Shown here one piece after another: positions 30,231 to 38,943 of a stretch of 64,000 bases of DNA. Made by a program: the position numbers and the translations under genes. This stretch comes from Accumulibacter sp. (GTDB lineage Bacteria > Pseudomonadota > Gammaproteobacteria > Burkholderiales > Rhodocyclaceae), in the NCBI GenBank assembly GCA_024235695.1, contig JACKLX010000003.1, positions 1-64,000 of the forward strand, in the 5' to 3' direction. Positions within the stretch are counted from its first letter, which is position 1. The number at the start of each line of letters is the position of its first letter. The notes beneath the pieces were generated by a model. It searched no databases, was not told the DNA's origin, and worked only from the letters and a program-made list of their open reading frames with translations.

Positions 30231-30631
30231 GGCAACAAACCTTTGTGCTGTCAGCCGTCGCGACGGCTTCCGCGGTGCCGCGGTCAGCGGCTGGTGATCG
30301 CCGCCGGCGCGAATCCTCACGATTTTCGGGAACGACGATGGTCAATGCCAAGATCGCTTCAGCCCTTGCCGCAGCGCGCCGCTGCCGGTGCTCTGCAGAC
30401 GCCACGGGGCATCGGGATTGTATCCAAACGCGGGCGGCAACGGGGGCGTCGATTGGCTCCTGCTGGTTTGCCGATGGCGCGCCTGACGACGCCCGGCAGG
30501 CGCCCGCCCGGTACAGACCGTGCTGGCGGCTGACCCGGTTGATTCGCCAGATGCCGCTTGCGGCAATCCTCACCGTTCGCAAGGGCCGCGTCGGCGACCA
30601 TCGATTGTCGCCACCGACCGCGGAGAACGCG
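30231..30631. other. Intergenic region
   Basis: About 400 bases between two minus-strand genes. Short frames are present on both strands but lack family features or a fitting ribosome site. Near 30240-30305 the sequence is rich in short inverted repeats (for example CCGTCGCGACGG). I see no clear terminator and no supported gene. Confidence 0.4.
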
Positions 30632-31786
30632 TCAGGCGGTGAGCGGAGGCGCCGTTTCTGGCGACGGCCTGATTCTCGACAGCAGTTGCTGCAGCGATTG
30701 GCGCAGCGCGCCTGTTTCGCTCGGCGCGGCGTCGGCGTCGAGCAACGACAGCGCCCAGCGGACGATCGTCTCGGCCATCTGGCACTCGGCGCATGCCAGG
30801 GACTGCTCGGCCCAGGCGCTGGCCTGGCGGAGGAAGTCGGCATCGAAGCAGGCCGCCAGTTCTGCCGGCATGACGGCACGACAGCGTATGACGCCAGCCT
30901 TGCCGGCTGACGCGACGAACTGCCGCACGCTGTCGCTGCCGTCAGGGCCGGCCCGGCCCGAAGCGGCGCGCGGCGCCAGGCGAAAGGCCTTGCGGGCCCA
31001 CGCCACCTCGGCGTTGCCGGAGGTCATCGGCAAGGACAAGGTCGGCTTGAACCATTGATAGCGGTACAAGCAGTTGACTCCGCCAAGGCCGCCGTCGCCG
31101 CCTTGTGCACCCTTGCCCGGTGCACCACAGGCGCCTGGCGCGCCCGGCTCGACGTGCGCGTCGACCGTTGCCGGCGCCGTTTCGCCGGTGGTCACGTCGA
31201 TGCGGCCACCGTCGCCACCGTCGCCCGGTCGCCCCGGCGGCCAGCCGTCTCCGCCGCGGGCGCCGTCACGACCGGGTTCGCCATAGGCGACCGAGAGGAA
31301 ATACGACAGTCCGAATCTCTTCAGCACGCGGCCGCCAAACCGGCCGCTGCTCTTGCTCCTGTTGAAGGCGCCGTTACGCGCCGCTGGCGTTGTCGGCTGT
31401 ACGCCGTGGCCGCCCGCCTGACTGTCGCCTCCAGGCGAACCGCAGGCCAGCAGGCGCGGCGGCGCCAGCATGTGCTGGCAGACGATGCGCAGGACGCCGC
31501 CGGTGGTGCCCGCGGCACCGTCCTGGCCGGTCTGGCCGTCGGCGGCCCGGGCGGTGCTGGGTGATGGCGGCGGCGGGCCACTGACGTCGATCACCGCCTG
31601 GTCGCCAAGCAGTTCGCGACAACGGATGTGCAGCGTGCCACACGGCAAGGTGAAATCGCCGCTGACGCGCACCTGATCGGCATCGACGGCCAGCTGCGCG
31701 ATGCCGCGGGCGAGCAGCGCTCGAGCCAGACCGGCGTCGAGCTCGATGCGTCGCCCGACGATCCGCAGCTTCGCCGCTTCAGCCAT
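30632..31786 (-). CDS. Glycine-rich collagen-like protein, unknown
   Basis: 384 residues from ATG 31786, preceded by GGAGGGAAGG and overlapping the upstream stop by 8 bases. The first 75 residues look like a beta domain (QLAVDADQVRVSGDFTLPCG, IRCRELLGDQAVIDVSG). Then come Gly-rich tracts near 80-95, 115-130 and 180-250 of the G-x-x-G and GDGG type, broken by short strands (GGVLRIVCQHM, GGRIDVTTG). A helical C-terminal region of about 130 residues carries several Cys (ACAECQMAETIVRWALSLLD). No signal peptide. I do not recognise a function. It is coupled to the large protein upstream and seems to share that protein's N-terminal motif. Confidence 0.65.
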   Translation of the reverse strand: MAEAAKLRIVGRRIELDAGLARALLARGIAQLAVDADQVRVSGDFTLPCGTLHIRCRELLGDQAVIDVSGPPPPSPSTARAADGQTGQDGAAGTTGGVLRIVCQHMLAPPRLLACGSPGGDSQAGGHGVQPTTPAARNGAFNRSKSSGRFGGRVLKRFGLSYFLSVAYGEPGRDGARGGDGWPPGRPGDGGDGGRIDVTTGETAPATVDAHVEPGAPGACGAPGKGAQGGDGGLGGVNCLYRYQWFKPTLSLPMTSGNAEVAWARKAFRLAPRAASGRAGPDGSDSVRQFVASAGKAGVIRCRAVMPAELAACFDADFLRQASAWAEQSLACAECQMAETIVRWALSLLDADAAPSETGALRQSLQQLLSRIRPSPETAPPLTA

Positions 31787-34154
31787 CCTTCCCTCCTGTC
31801 TTCCACTTGTCGGCCGGCAGCATGTCGACCGCGACATGGCCGATTGCCGGCGCGGCCGTCTGGACGTTGCTGGCGCCGGCCGCCAGGGCCCGGAAGCCGG
31901 TCAGCACCGCCGATCCGCAAAAGCGCAGTTCAAGGCCCTCGCAGTCCGCCAGGTCGAGCTGCGGGATTCCTTCGACGGGCAGGCTTATCTGCCATTCGGT
32001 GAATGGTGTCGGCTCGAAATAGACGTCGGCGATGCCGGCGATCGGCTCGCCACCGAAGCTCACCTCGACCGCCGCCTCGGCGTCGCCGTCGACCGGCAAG
32101 CGGCTGACGCCGCGTCGGTGGCGGTAGCCGAAACCCAGCCGCAGAGGGCGGCCGGCGAAATCGAAGGCGCGTTCGGGGCTGCCATAGCGGTCGCGGTAGT
32201 GGTCGCTGGTCGACAGCTGCAGGAGGATCTCCGTCCCCGGCGGGCAGCGTGCGCCGCGCAGGTAGGCACGCACCTCGGAAACGCGGATGCGTGCGTAGTG
32301 AGGAAAGTTCTCGGCGTTCATCGGCAGATCGATCGAGAGCGTTCCGTGCGTCGCGAACTGCTCACGGCGGGCCGCGTCGAACGGCACCGCGAGCTGCTGG
32401 GTCCACGCCTGTGGCCGCGGATCGAAGCGCTCGAAGGCCTGCACCAGATCGTCGGCAGCACGACCCAGTGCGGCGCGCAGTTCGGCCGTGCTCATCGCCG
32501 GGTCGGCACGCGCCTGGCCCTCGTCAAGCGCGAAATAATGGTGGGCGGCGGCGAGGTTGTCGATCGCCAGCAGCACGCGTGCCTTGATATCGTCGCGCGC
32601 CCGTTCGAAGCGCAGCCGCAAGGATTCCTGCAGCGGTTGGTCGGCGACGATCGCCGCGATCTCGGCTTCGACGGTGGTGGCGTCGGCCTCGTCGCGTTCC
32701 AGCGTCCACACCATCTGCAGCAAGCTCTGGGCATCCTCGATGACGTGTTCCTGGGCGAAGAACCTGGCCTTGCCGCGAACCGCCAGCTTGCGCAGTTCCC
32801 TGAGGTATTCCTGCGCGCCCGGCACTTCGGCGTCGATCGCCGGCTGCAGAAGCGGTCCGATATCCTCGACGATCAGATCCCAGTCTTCCGCCGCGACGCC
32901 TGATTCGTGCTCCGGCAAGGTCCGCGCCTGGTTCTCGATGCTGGCCGCCAGGTCGGCGGCGGAAATTCCGGCGGCGATCGCCTGGCGTACCCTGTTGAGC
33001 CCGTCGACGATCGATTTCAGCGTCTCGACGCCACCCACCGCATCGACGATGCGCTTGATTGCCGCGATCATCCGGGCGATACGTCCGGCGGCTGCCGCCG
33101 TGCCGGCGGTCGCCTCGGTTGCCGTTGCCGCGCCGGCGGCGGCTCCGGCGGGATTGGCCATGCAGATCGACGCGATCGCGATGCCGATACCCAGGGCGGC
33201 GGTCAGCGAAGCCCAGATGATCTGCTCGCGCTGCCAGCGCTCGAGTCCTTTCTCGAATTCGACGTTGGCTTCGTTCACGGTCGTCAGCTGCTTCGCCAGC
33301 AGCGCGTCCTTCTGCGCCAGCAAGCGGCGCGAAGCGGCGAGATTCCCTTCGCTCTGTTCGAACAGGTGTCGGGTCAAGCGGGCGGCGCTGGCCACCCGCG
33401 CCAGCAGGCTCCGTGCCGCCTGCTGGCGCGCGGCGAGGTCGTACTGACGGTCGTCCACCACCCGCAGATCGGCTTCCACCGCTGCGAGCGCATCGACCAG
33501 GGCCTGTGCCTGCGTCACGTACAGCTTGCGGTCGAGATAGGGCACCACGGCAAAGCGACGGGCCGGCGAGCGCAACAGGCTGAGCAGTTGCATGCTCTCG
33601 GCAAACAGCCGCGCCTGCCGCGGATCGCCGACGGTACCGTTGACCACCCACTGCGCCCGCTCTGCCGCGTCAGTCGGGGCGCGTACGCGCAAGGCTCGCG
33701 CAGACTGCAGGATGCTGACCAGCAGCAGCGGGTCGCCCGGCAGATCGGCCAGTTCGCTCAGCTCGATCCGCGGCTCGCGGTCATCCGGGACGAAGCGCAG
33801 GGCATGGCCCCGGGGGCCGCCGGCGGCCGCGTCCACGGGCAGCTTGAGCCCCATGAAGCGCACGGCAAACGCCGCCGCTGCCGCGCCCTCGATCCGCCCG
33901 AGGTAGATTCGCCAGCAAGCAGCCGCGTCGCCGCCGGCGAAGGAGAGCGTCGCCGGCGCGGGACAGATGACTACGCGGGCGTGCAGTTCGAGTATCCGGA
34001 GCGGCAGTTCGAGCGAGCAGTCAAGCAGCAGCTCGTCGGCACAGATCCGGGTGGGCTGGTCGGCCGGAAGCTGCGTCAAGGCTTCGGCAAGCGAAGCCAG
34101 CGAGAGCCGTCGAGATTGCGTGAAGCGTTTGTGTGGTGGTTGCGTTTCGCTCAT
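31779..34154 (-). CDS. Large helical protein with beta C-terminal part, unknown
   Basis: 791 residues. The N-terminal part, about 30-75 ([39 protein letters not shown]), matches the start of the next gene's product. A long helical region at about 200-570 follows, with a hydrophobic stretch ([20 protein letters not shown] and an Ala-rich run) at about 305-350. That arrangement recalls alpha-helical pore-forming toxins. The last 190 residues are beta-rich ([38 protein letters not shown]) and loosely resemble the C-terminal region of Tc-toxin A subunits. These likenesses are from memory. No signal peptide. It is the first gene of a two-gene unit. Confidence 0.6.
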   Translation of the reverse strand: MSETQPPHKRFTQSRRLSLASLAEALTQLPADQPTRICADELLLDCSLELPLRILELHARVVICPAPATLSFAGGDAAACWRIYLGRIEGAAAAAFAVRFMGLKLPVDAAAGGPRGHALRFVPDDREPRIELSELADLPGDPLLLVSILQSARALRVRAPTDAAERAQWVVNGTVGDPRQARLFAESMQLLSLLRSPARRFAVVPYLDRKLYVTQAQALVDALAAVEADLRVVDDRQYDLAARQQAARSLLARVASAARLTRHLFEQSEGNLAASRRLLAQKDALLAKQLTTVNEANVEFEKGLERWQREQIIWASLTAALGIGIAIASICMANPAGAAAGAATATEATAGTAAAAGRIARMIAAIKRIVDAVGGVETLKSIVDGLNRVRQAIAAGISAADLAASIENQARTLPEHESGVAAEDWDLIVEDIGPLLQPAIDAEVPGAQEYLRELRKLAVRGKARFFAQEHVIEDAQSLLQMVWTLERDEADATTVEAEIAAIVADQPLQESLRLRFERARDDIKARVLLAIDNLAAAHHYFALDEGQARADPAMSTAELRAALGRAADDLVQAFERFDPRPQAWTQQLAVPFDAARREQFATHGTLSIDLPMNAENFPHYARIRVSEVRAYLRGARCPPGTEILLQLSTSDHYRDRYGSPERAFDFAGRPLRLGFGYRHRRGVSRLPVDGDAEAAVEVSFGGEPIAGIADVYFEPTPFTEWQISLPVEGIPQLDLADCEGLELRFCGSAVLTGFRALAAGASNVQTAAPAIGHVAVDMLPADKWKTGGKDG

Positions 34155-34398
34155 CGACGTCCTTTCGGGCAGGCCGCGGCCGCGCTTGCTGGTCGGCCGT
34201 TCAGTGGCGGCGCCGCCAACCGAAGTCCTGTTGGTGCCTGGCCAGAGCCGCGTCGGCAGCTTCCGGTCACTTGTCCGGCAAGCGCTCCGCGAGCTGCCGG
34301 CAGGGGGATCCGGAGAGGCCGGCGAGACGCGGATTGACTGTCAGGCCGTGCTGGCAGTGTCGGCATTTTCGGCGTTCCTGGCAAAGCAAAAACGCGCC
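34155..34398. other. Intergenic region between the unknown pair and rpsF
   Basis: Part of a 338-base gap between divergent genes. Its right side leads to the rpsF promoter. No supported reading frame or hairpin was found on either strand; the promoter of the unknown pair must lie here, but I could not place it. Confidence 0.4.
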
Positions 34399-34428
34399 TT
34401 GCCCGGCAAGGGCACGAGCAGTTATAAT
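34399..34428 (+). promoter_or_regulatory. Promoter of the rpsF-priB-rpsR-rplI operon
   Basis: TTGCCC (34399-34404) and a perfect TATAAT (34423-34428) are spaced 18 bases apart. The rpsF start codon is about 65 bases downstream, leaving a leader with room for regulation. Confidence 0.7.
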
Positions 34429-34492
34429 GCGCGGTTTTTCCACCTTGCTCCACCGTTTGCATGGCGGGGGGCTTCAACCACAAGGAGTGTTC

Positions 34493-34879
34493 ATGCGTCA
34501 TTACGAGATCGTTCTGATCATCCATCCGGATCAGAGTGAACAGGTGCCGGCGATGGTCGAGCGCTACAAGGTGCTGATCGCCGCGCGGTCCGGACAGATT
34601 CATCGTCTTGAGGACTGGGGGCGCCGTCAGCTGGCTTACCCGATCCAGAAGTTGCACAAGGCACACTATCTGCTGCTGAATATCGAGTGCGACGGCGCCA
34701 CGCTGAGTGAACTCGAACACGGTTTCAAGTTCAACGACGCGATTCTGAGGCATCTGACGGTCAAGACCAAGCGCGCAGTCAGCACGCCGTCGCCGATGAT
34801 GAAGGACGAGAAATCCCGGTCGCTGCTGGAAGTCCGCGAGCCGGAGCCGGCTGAAGCGGCCGGCGAGTCGGCCACCTGA
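34493..34879 (+). CDS. rpsF: 30S ribosomal protein S6
   Basis: 128 residues; [40 protein letters not shown] and [13 protein letters not shown] are diagnostic. A CAAGGAG ribosome site stands before ATG 34493. The acidic, Ala-rich C-terminal tail ([13 protein letters not shown]) is common. First gene of the operon; S6 binds S18, whose gene rpsR is third. Confidence 0.97.
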   Translation: MRHYEIVLIIHPDQSEQVPAMVERYKVLIAARSGQIHRLEDWGRRQLAYPIQKLHKAHYLLLNIECDGATLSELEHGFKFNDAILRHLTVKTKRAVSTPSPMMKDEKSRSLLEVREPEPAEAAGESAT

Positions 34880-34890
34880 TTGTCGAGGCG

Positions 34891-35223
34891 CTGCTGAACC
34901 GCGTCGAACTGACCGGGATCCTGATCGAGCGCAAGGCCTTGCGCTTTACGCCAGCCGGCGTTCCGGTAGCGGAATGCCTGATCGGTCACCAGTCGGAGCA
35001 GTTCGAAGCCGGCAGCGCAAGACGCGTCGAGTGCGAAATCCAGGCGATTGCCCTGGGCGCGACGGCGCAGTGGCTGCAAGCGGCGAATCCTGGCGCAGCG
35101 CTCCATCTGACGGGCTTTCTCGCCGCCAGGAGCCGGCACAGCAAGCAGCCGAGACTGCATGTAACTACGATCGAATTTGTCGAAGGAAAGCAAAATGGGA
35201 AGGTTCTTCAAGAAGAAGGATGA
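34891..35223 (+). CDS. priB: Primosomal replication protein N (PriB), start unusual
   Basis: About 110 residues; a single-strand-DNA-binding OB-fold of the primosome that helps PriA restart replication. Signatures: [64 protein letters not shown] and [11 protein letters not shown]. The frame after the rpsF stop has no ATG, GTG or TTG before the first strand; the first such codon (TTG 34939) would remove it. I place the start at CTG 34891; CTG 34894 or ATT 34879 are alternatives. Its 3' end overlaps rpsR by 29 bases, which suggests translational coupling. Confidence 0.8.
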   Translation: MLNRVELTGILIERKALRFTPAGVPVAECLIGHQSEQFEAGSARRVECEIQAIALGATAQWLQAANPGAALHLTGFLAARSRHSKQPRLHVTTIEFVEGKQNGKVLQEEG

Positions 35224-35470
35224 CAAGAACGTCAAGAAGCGTGGTGGTGGTCTGTTCAAGCGGCGCAAGTTCTGCCGCTTCACCGCCGAAAAGATGGAAG
35301 AGATCGACTACAAGGACGTCGACCTGTTCAAGGAGTACGTTGCCGAAAACGCCAAGATCATGCCGGCTCGTCTGACCGGCACCAAGGCGGGTTACCAGCG
35401 GATGCTGTCGGTGGCCATCAAGCGGGCACGTTTCCTGGCGCTGCTGCCGTATACCGACAATCACCAGTAA
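35195..35470 (+). CDS. rpsR: 30S ribosomal protein S18
   Basis: 91 residues starting [18 protein letters not shown]. The core [40 protein letters not shown] and [12 protein letters not shown] are diagnostic. It starts inside the end of priB at ATG 35195, after GAAGGAAAG. The C residue in KFCRFT is the normal S18 position. Confidence 0.97.
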   Translation: MGRFFKKKDDKNVKKRGGGLFKRRKFCRFTAEKMEEIDYKDVDLFKEYVAENAKIMPARLTGTKAGYQRMLSVAIKRARFLALLPYTDNHQ

Positions 35471-35484
35471 GCGAGGACGAGACG

Positions 35485-35943
35485 ATGCAAGTAATTCTGA
35501 TGGAAAAGGTCGGCAGCCTCGGTAGCCTCGGCGATCTGGTCAAGGTGAAGGATGGCTACGCCCGCAATTTCCTGATCCCGAAGGGCAAGGCCAAGCGGGC
35601 GACACCGGCGGCGATGAAGGAGTTCGAAGCAAAGCGCGCCGAACTCGAAAGTGCCGCCGCCGAGAAACTGGCGGCTGCGCAGGCGTATGCCGAGAAACTC
35701 AACGGCGTGGTCGTGAGGATCGAACGTAAGGCGGGTGTTGACGGTCGCCTGTTCGGTTCGGTGAGCAACTTCGACGTCGCCGATGGCCTGCGTGTACTCG
35801 GTTTCGAGATCGAGAAGTCGGACGTGCGCATGGCCGCCGGTCCGCTGAAGATGATCGGCGACACCGAGTTGCAGGTGTCGCTGCACAGCGACGTCCTGGC
35901 GACCATCACCGTTTCCGTGGTTGCCGAACAGTTTCGGCTGTAG
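35485..35943 (+). CDS. rplI: 50S ribosomal protein L9
   Basis: 152 residues. The N-terminal domain [20 protein letters not shown] and [16 protein letters not shown], the long connecting helix, and the C-terminal [20 protein letters not shown] fit L9. It starts 14 bases after rpsR. Last gene of the operon before the terminator. Confidence 0.97.
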   Translation: MQVILMEKVGSLGSLGDLVKVKDGYARNFLIPKGKAKRATPAAMKEFEAKRAELESAAAEKLAAAQAYAEKLNGVVVRIERKAGVDGRLFGSVSNFDVADGLRVLGFEIEKSDVRMAAGPLKMIGDTELQVSLHSDVLATITVSVVAEQFRL

Positions 35944-35980
35944 CTCCTTGACCGGGCACCGCCTTTCGGTGCCGGAAAGA

Positions 35981-36010
35981 AAGCCTTGCCGGTCGGGCAA
36001 GGCTTTTTTG
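35981..36010 (+). terminator. Intrinsic terminator of the rpsF operon
   Basis: Stem AAGCCTTGCC (35981-35990) with its complement at 35996-36005, loop of five, and then a run of T to about 36009. A second, smaller hairpin (GGCACCG CCTTT CGGTGCC) lies just upstream at about 35955-35974. Confidence 0.85.
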
Positions 36011-36088
36011 TTTGTGCGCTCCGGAATCTGCCGGTCGCCGGGGTAAACTCGCTGTCTTGCCCGCCCCGTTTCTGCCCGCCGATCCGCC

Positions 36089-37540
36089 ATGACCAGTTCC
36101 TCCGATGCCGATTCATTCCACGCCGACGGCGCACGCCGCACCAGCAGTCGCGGCAGCCGCCGCGAGCGGAGTCCACAGCTCGACCCGACCCTGTCGGCAC
36201 TGCGCGTGCCGCCGCACTCGCTGGAGGCCGAGCAATCGGTTCTCGGCGGCCTGTTGCTCGACAATGCCGCCTTCGACAAGATCGCCGACCTGATCGCCGC
36301 CGGCGACTTCTATCGTGACGAGCACCGGCGCATCTACCGTCAGGTCTGCAAGCTCCTCGAGCGCGGCAAGCCGGCCGACGCGGTTACCGTCGCCGAGAGC
36401 CTCGATCTGGCGGGCGAGGGCAACGCTACCGGTGGCCTCGCCTACCTCGGCGAACTGGCGGCCAACACGCCGTCGGCGGCGAATATCCGGCGTTACGCGG
36501 AAATCGTTCGTGAGCGCGCGATTCTGCGGCAGTTGGTTACTGCCGGCGACGAGATCGCCGGCAGTGCGCTCAACCCGCTCGGCCGCGATCCGAAGACCCT
36601 GCTCGACGAGGCGGAAGCGAAGGTCTTCGCGATCGCCGAAGGCGGCCTGCGTCACCAGACCGGCTTCCAGCACATCAACCCCTTGCTGACGCAGGTCGTC
36701 GAGCGCATCCAGGAACTGCACGATCGCGACAACCCGTCGGATATCACCGGCGTACCGAGTGGCTATCACGATCTCGACGGCAAGACCTCCGGTCTGCAGA
36801 GCGGCGATCTGCTGATCGTCGCCGGCCGGCCGTCAATGGGCAAGACCTCGTTTGCGCTGAACATCGCCGAGCATGTGGCGATCGAGGTCGGCTTGCCGGT
36901 GGCCGTTTTCTCGATGGAGATGGGCGGTACCCAACTGGCGATGCGAATGCTGTCGTCGGTCGGGCGACTCGACGCGCATCGGGTGCGGACCGGCCGCCTC
37001 AACGACGACGAGTGGTCGCGCCTGTCTTTCGCTCTTGGCAAGATGCACGAGGCACCGATCTATATCGACGAAACGCCGGCGCTCAACCCGATCGACCTGC
37101 GCGCCCGGGCACGCCGTCTCCACCGCCAGTGCGGCAAGCTCGGGCTGGTCGTCATCGACTATCTGCAGTTGATGTCGGCGACCAGTCAGGGCGAGAACCG
37201 GGCAACCGAAATCTCCGAAATCTCGCGCGCGCTGAAGGGACTGGCGAAGGAGCTTGGGGTGCCGGTGATGGCGCTTTCGCAGCTCAACCGTTCGCTCGAG
37301 CAGCGGCCGAACAAGCGGCCGGTGATGTCCGACCTGCGCGAATCGGGCGCCATCGAACAGGACGCCGACGTGATCATGTTCATCTATCGCGACGAGGTCT
37401 ACAGTCCGGACACTGCCGAGAAGGGCGTTGCCGAGATCATCATCGGCAAGCAGCGCAACGGCCCGATCGGCACGGTGCGCCTGACTTTTCTGGGCGAGTA
37501 CACACGCTTCGAGAATTTCGCGACGCCGGGGTCGTACTGA
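36089..37540 (+). CDS. dnaB: Replicative DNA helicase DnaB
   Basis: 483 residues. It unwinds DNA ahead of the fork and binds primase. The N-terminal domain (RVPPHSLEAEQSVLGGLLLD) follows a basic tail of about 35 residues. The RecA-like core has Walker A GRPSMGKTSFALN, Walker B GLVVIDYLQLM, and the C-terminal arginine region KGLAKELGVPVMALSQLNRS and IGKQRNGPIGTVRLTFLGEY. There is no intein. It follows the rpsF operon terminator by about 80 bases, its usual position. Confidence 0.97.
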   Translation: MTSSSDADSFHADGARRTSSRGSRRERSPQLDPTLSALRVPPHSLEAEQSVLGGLLLDNAAFDKIADLIAAGDFYRDEHRRIYRQVCKLLERGKPADAVTVAESLDLAGEGNATGGLAYLGELAANTPSAANIRRYAEIVRERAILRQLVTAGDEIAGSALNPLGRDPKTLLDEAEAKVFAIAEGGLRHQTGFQHINPLLTQVVERIQELHDRDNPSDITGVPSGYHDLDGKTSGLQSGDLLIVAGRPSMGKTSFALNIAEHVAIEVGLPVAVFSMEMGGTQLAMRMLSSVGRLDAHRVRTGRLNDDEWSRLSFALGKMHEAPIYIDETPALNPIDLRARARRLHRQCGKLGLVVIDYLQLMSATSQGENRATEISEISRALKGLAKELGVPVMALSQLNRSLEQRPNKRPVMSDLRESGAIEQDADVIMFIYRDEVYSPDTAEKGVAEIIIGKQRNGPIGTVRLTFLGEYTRFENFATPGSY

Positions 37541-37595
37541 TCGTCGGCCCGCCGGCGAAGGGTTCGGTCGTGTCGGCACGCGCCGGCGAGCGACC

Positions 37596-38831
37596 TCAAC
37601 CCTCGGTGCGACTGGCGTTGACGGTGTAGCTGAAGCGCCTGGTGTCGAGGCTGTCGAAGCGGCCGTTGGCGGCTTCCGCTTCAGGCATCGCCAGGAAAGG
37701 CAGCATCCGGCCGTTCGAACCGCGAAGCCTGACGTCCTGAGCGCTGTTGTAAGCGATCCAGTTCATCTCCCAGAAGCCGAACAGCAGCTTGCTCAGTACG
37801 ACCAGCCTTGGATCGTTGCTGCTCAGATGCTCGTCATGGATCGCTTTGCGCACATCGGCCGGGTTGACCGGAATCCAGCCGTAACCCGGGGTATAGAATT
37901 CGGCGCGACATTGCTGTGCGGTACTGAGATTGCCGGTGGCGCCGAGGCCGGCGAACAATCGCGAAACATCGACCCGCTGCCCGAAAACCGGTCGCGCCGG
38001 AATGCCGATCGCCCGACAAAGGGCGACGAACAACAGCGCGATGTCGGCACTTTTTCCGCTCAAGTGGCCACTGTCGAGCATCGCTTCGATATCGCCCTTG
38101 CCGATACCGGGCTGCGCGGGGTCATAAGAGGTGTTTTCCAGCACCCAGTCGTAAATCGCCTTGCCCTGCGCCACCGGATCCTTGATTCGACCCACCGCGC
38201 GCTCGGCGGTGCGACGTACCAGTCCGTCGGTCGGGACCAGGCTGCTGGAGTGCAGGCAGCGGCGAAGGACATCGCTGCGTTCAGCGGCGCTGCCACGCTT
38301 GGTGATGTCGAAATGACGGTCCCGTTTGGCGATCTGGCTGGTGATCTGCAATTGCGGATTGCTGATCCCCTCGTTCCAGTCGCCGTAGAACACGACGATT
38401 TCCGCCGCCGGGTCGCGGTAGATTCCCGCACTCGCGAAATTACCCTGCCAGCTATGGCCCAGCGCGCGCTGCCACGGCGTGTCCTTGTGCAGCGCCAGTG
38501 GCAGCCACAGCCGCGACTTTCCCTCGATGCCGTCGAGTGCGATGGTCGACGTGACTTCGTAGATTCGCCAAGGCGTCGGCGGCTCGTCCGGCAGCCCGAT
38601 GACGTCGCGCTGGACGGTCTCTGCCGGCGAAGACGCCGGCTCCGAACTCATGGCGCTCCCGGCGACGGGCTTCGCCCGTGTTGCGCCAGATTTTCTTGTC
38701 GGGCTCCTGGTCTTGCCTGCAGTCCTGGTCGAGGCCGGGGTGGTCGCCTTCTTCTTGTTCGCGGCGAGCGCCGACGAAGGTCCCAGCAGCGAAACAAGTG
38801 CCGAAGCAGCAAGGAAATCGCGTCGTTTCAA
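37596..38831 (-). CDS. Transglutaminase-like exported protein, catalytic residues apparently lost
   Basis: 411 residues. MKRRDFLAASALVSLLGPSS is a Tat-like signal. A Lys/Ser/Thr-rich linker follows, and then a transglutaminase-like core from about 210 (AIYDWVLENTSYDP, LLFVALCRAIGIPARPVFGQ, CRAEFYTPGYGWIPVNPADV). In the canonical core the catalytic Cys, His and Asp lie in GKC-D, H-x-x-x-E-x-Y and P-V-D-P. Here these read Ser261 (SGKSAD), Gln307 (AQQCRAEFY) and Asn323 (PVNP), so all three appear replaced. The reading is by eye. The product may be a binding or structural protein in the periplasm. It is downstream of the PhoH gene on the same strand. Confidence 0.8.
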   Translation of the reverse strand: MKRRDFLAASALVSLLGPSSALAANKKKATTPASTRTAGKTRSPTRKSGATRAKPVAGSAMSSEPASSPAETVQRDVIGLPDEPPTPWRIYEVTSTIALDGIEGKSRLWLPLALHKDTPWQRALGHSWQGNFASAGIYRDPAAEIVVFYGDWNEGISNPQLQITSQIAKRDRHFDITKRGSAAERSDVLRRCLHSSSLVPTDGLVRRTAERAVGRIKDPVAQGKAIYDWVLENTSYDPAQPGIGKGDIEAMLDSGHLSGKSADIALLFVALCRAIGIPARPVFGQRVDVSRLFAGLGATGNLSTAQQCRAEFYTPGYGWIPVNPADVRKAIHDEHLSSNDPRLVVLSKLLFGFWEMNWIAYNSAQDVRLRGSNGRMLPFLAMPEAEAANGRFDSLDTRRFSYTVNASRTEG

Positions 38832-38903
38832 TCGACTCTCCGGTAAGCGCCGGATCCCTGTGGCGCGGAGCTGATCGCCCGGATCGGTGGGCTACAAACG
38901 ACC

Positions 38904-38927
38904 GGGCCGTGCCACCAGACACGGCCC
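38904..38927 (-). terminator. Hairpin after the PhoH gene
   Basis: GGGCCGTG (38904-38911) pairs with CACGGCCC (38920-38927) over an eight-base loop. No strong T run follows on the minus strand, so it may be only a weak or factor-dependent terminator. Confidence 0.3.
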
Positions 38928-38943
38928 CCTGATACCCGCAAGA

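Noticed and set aside
30305-30631. A plus-strand gene starting MVNAKIASALAAA in the gap after the hemerythrin gene
   Set aside because: No ribosome site, no family pattern and the frame runs into the antisense of a real gene.
38904-38927. Strong terminator between PhoH and transglutaminase-like genes
   Set aside because: Only a hairpin without a T run; kept as a low-confidence feature only.
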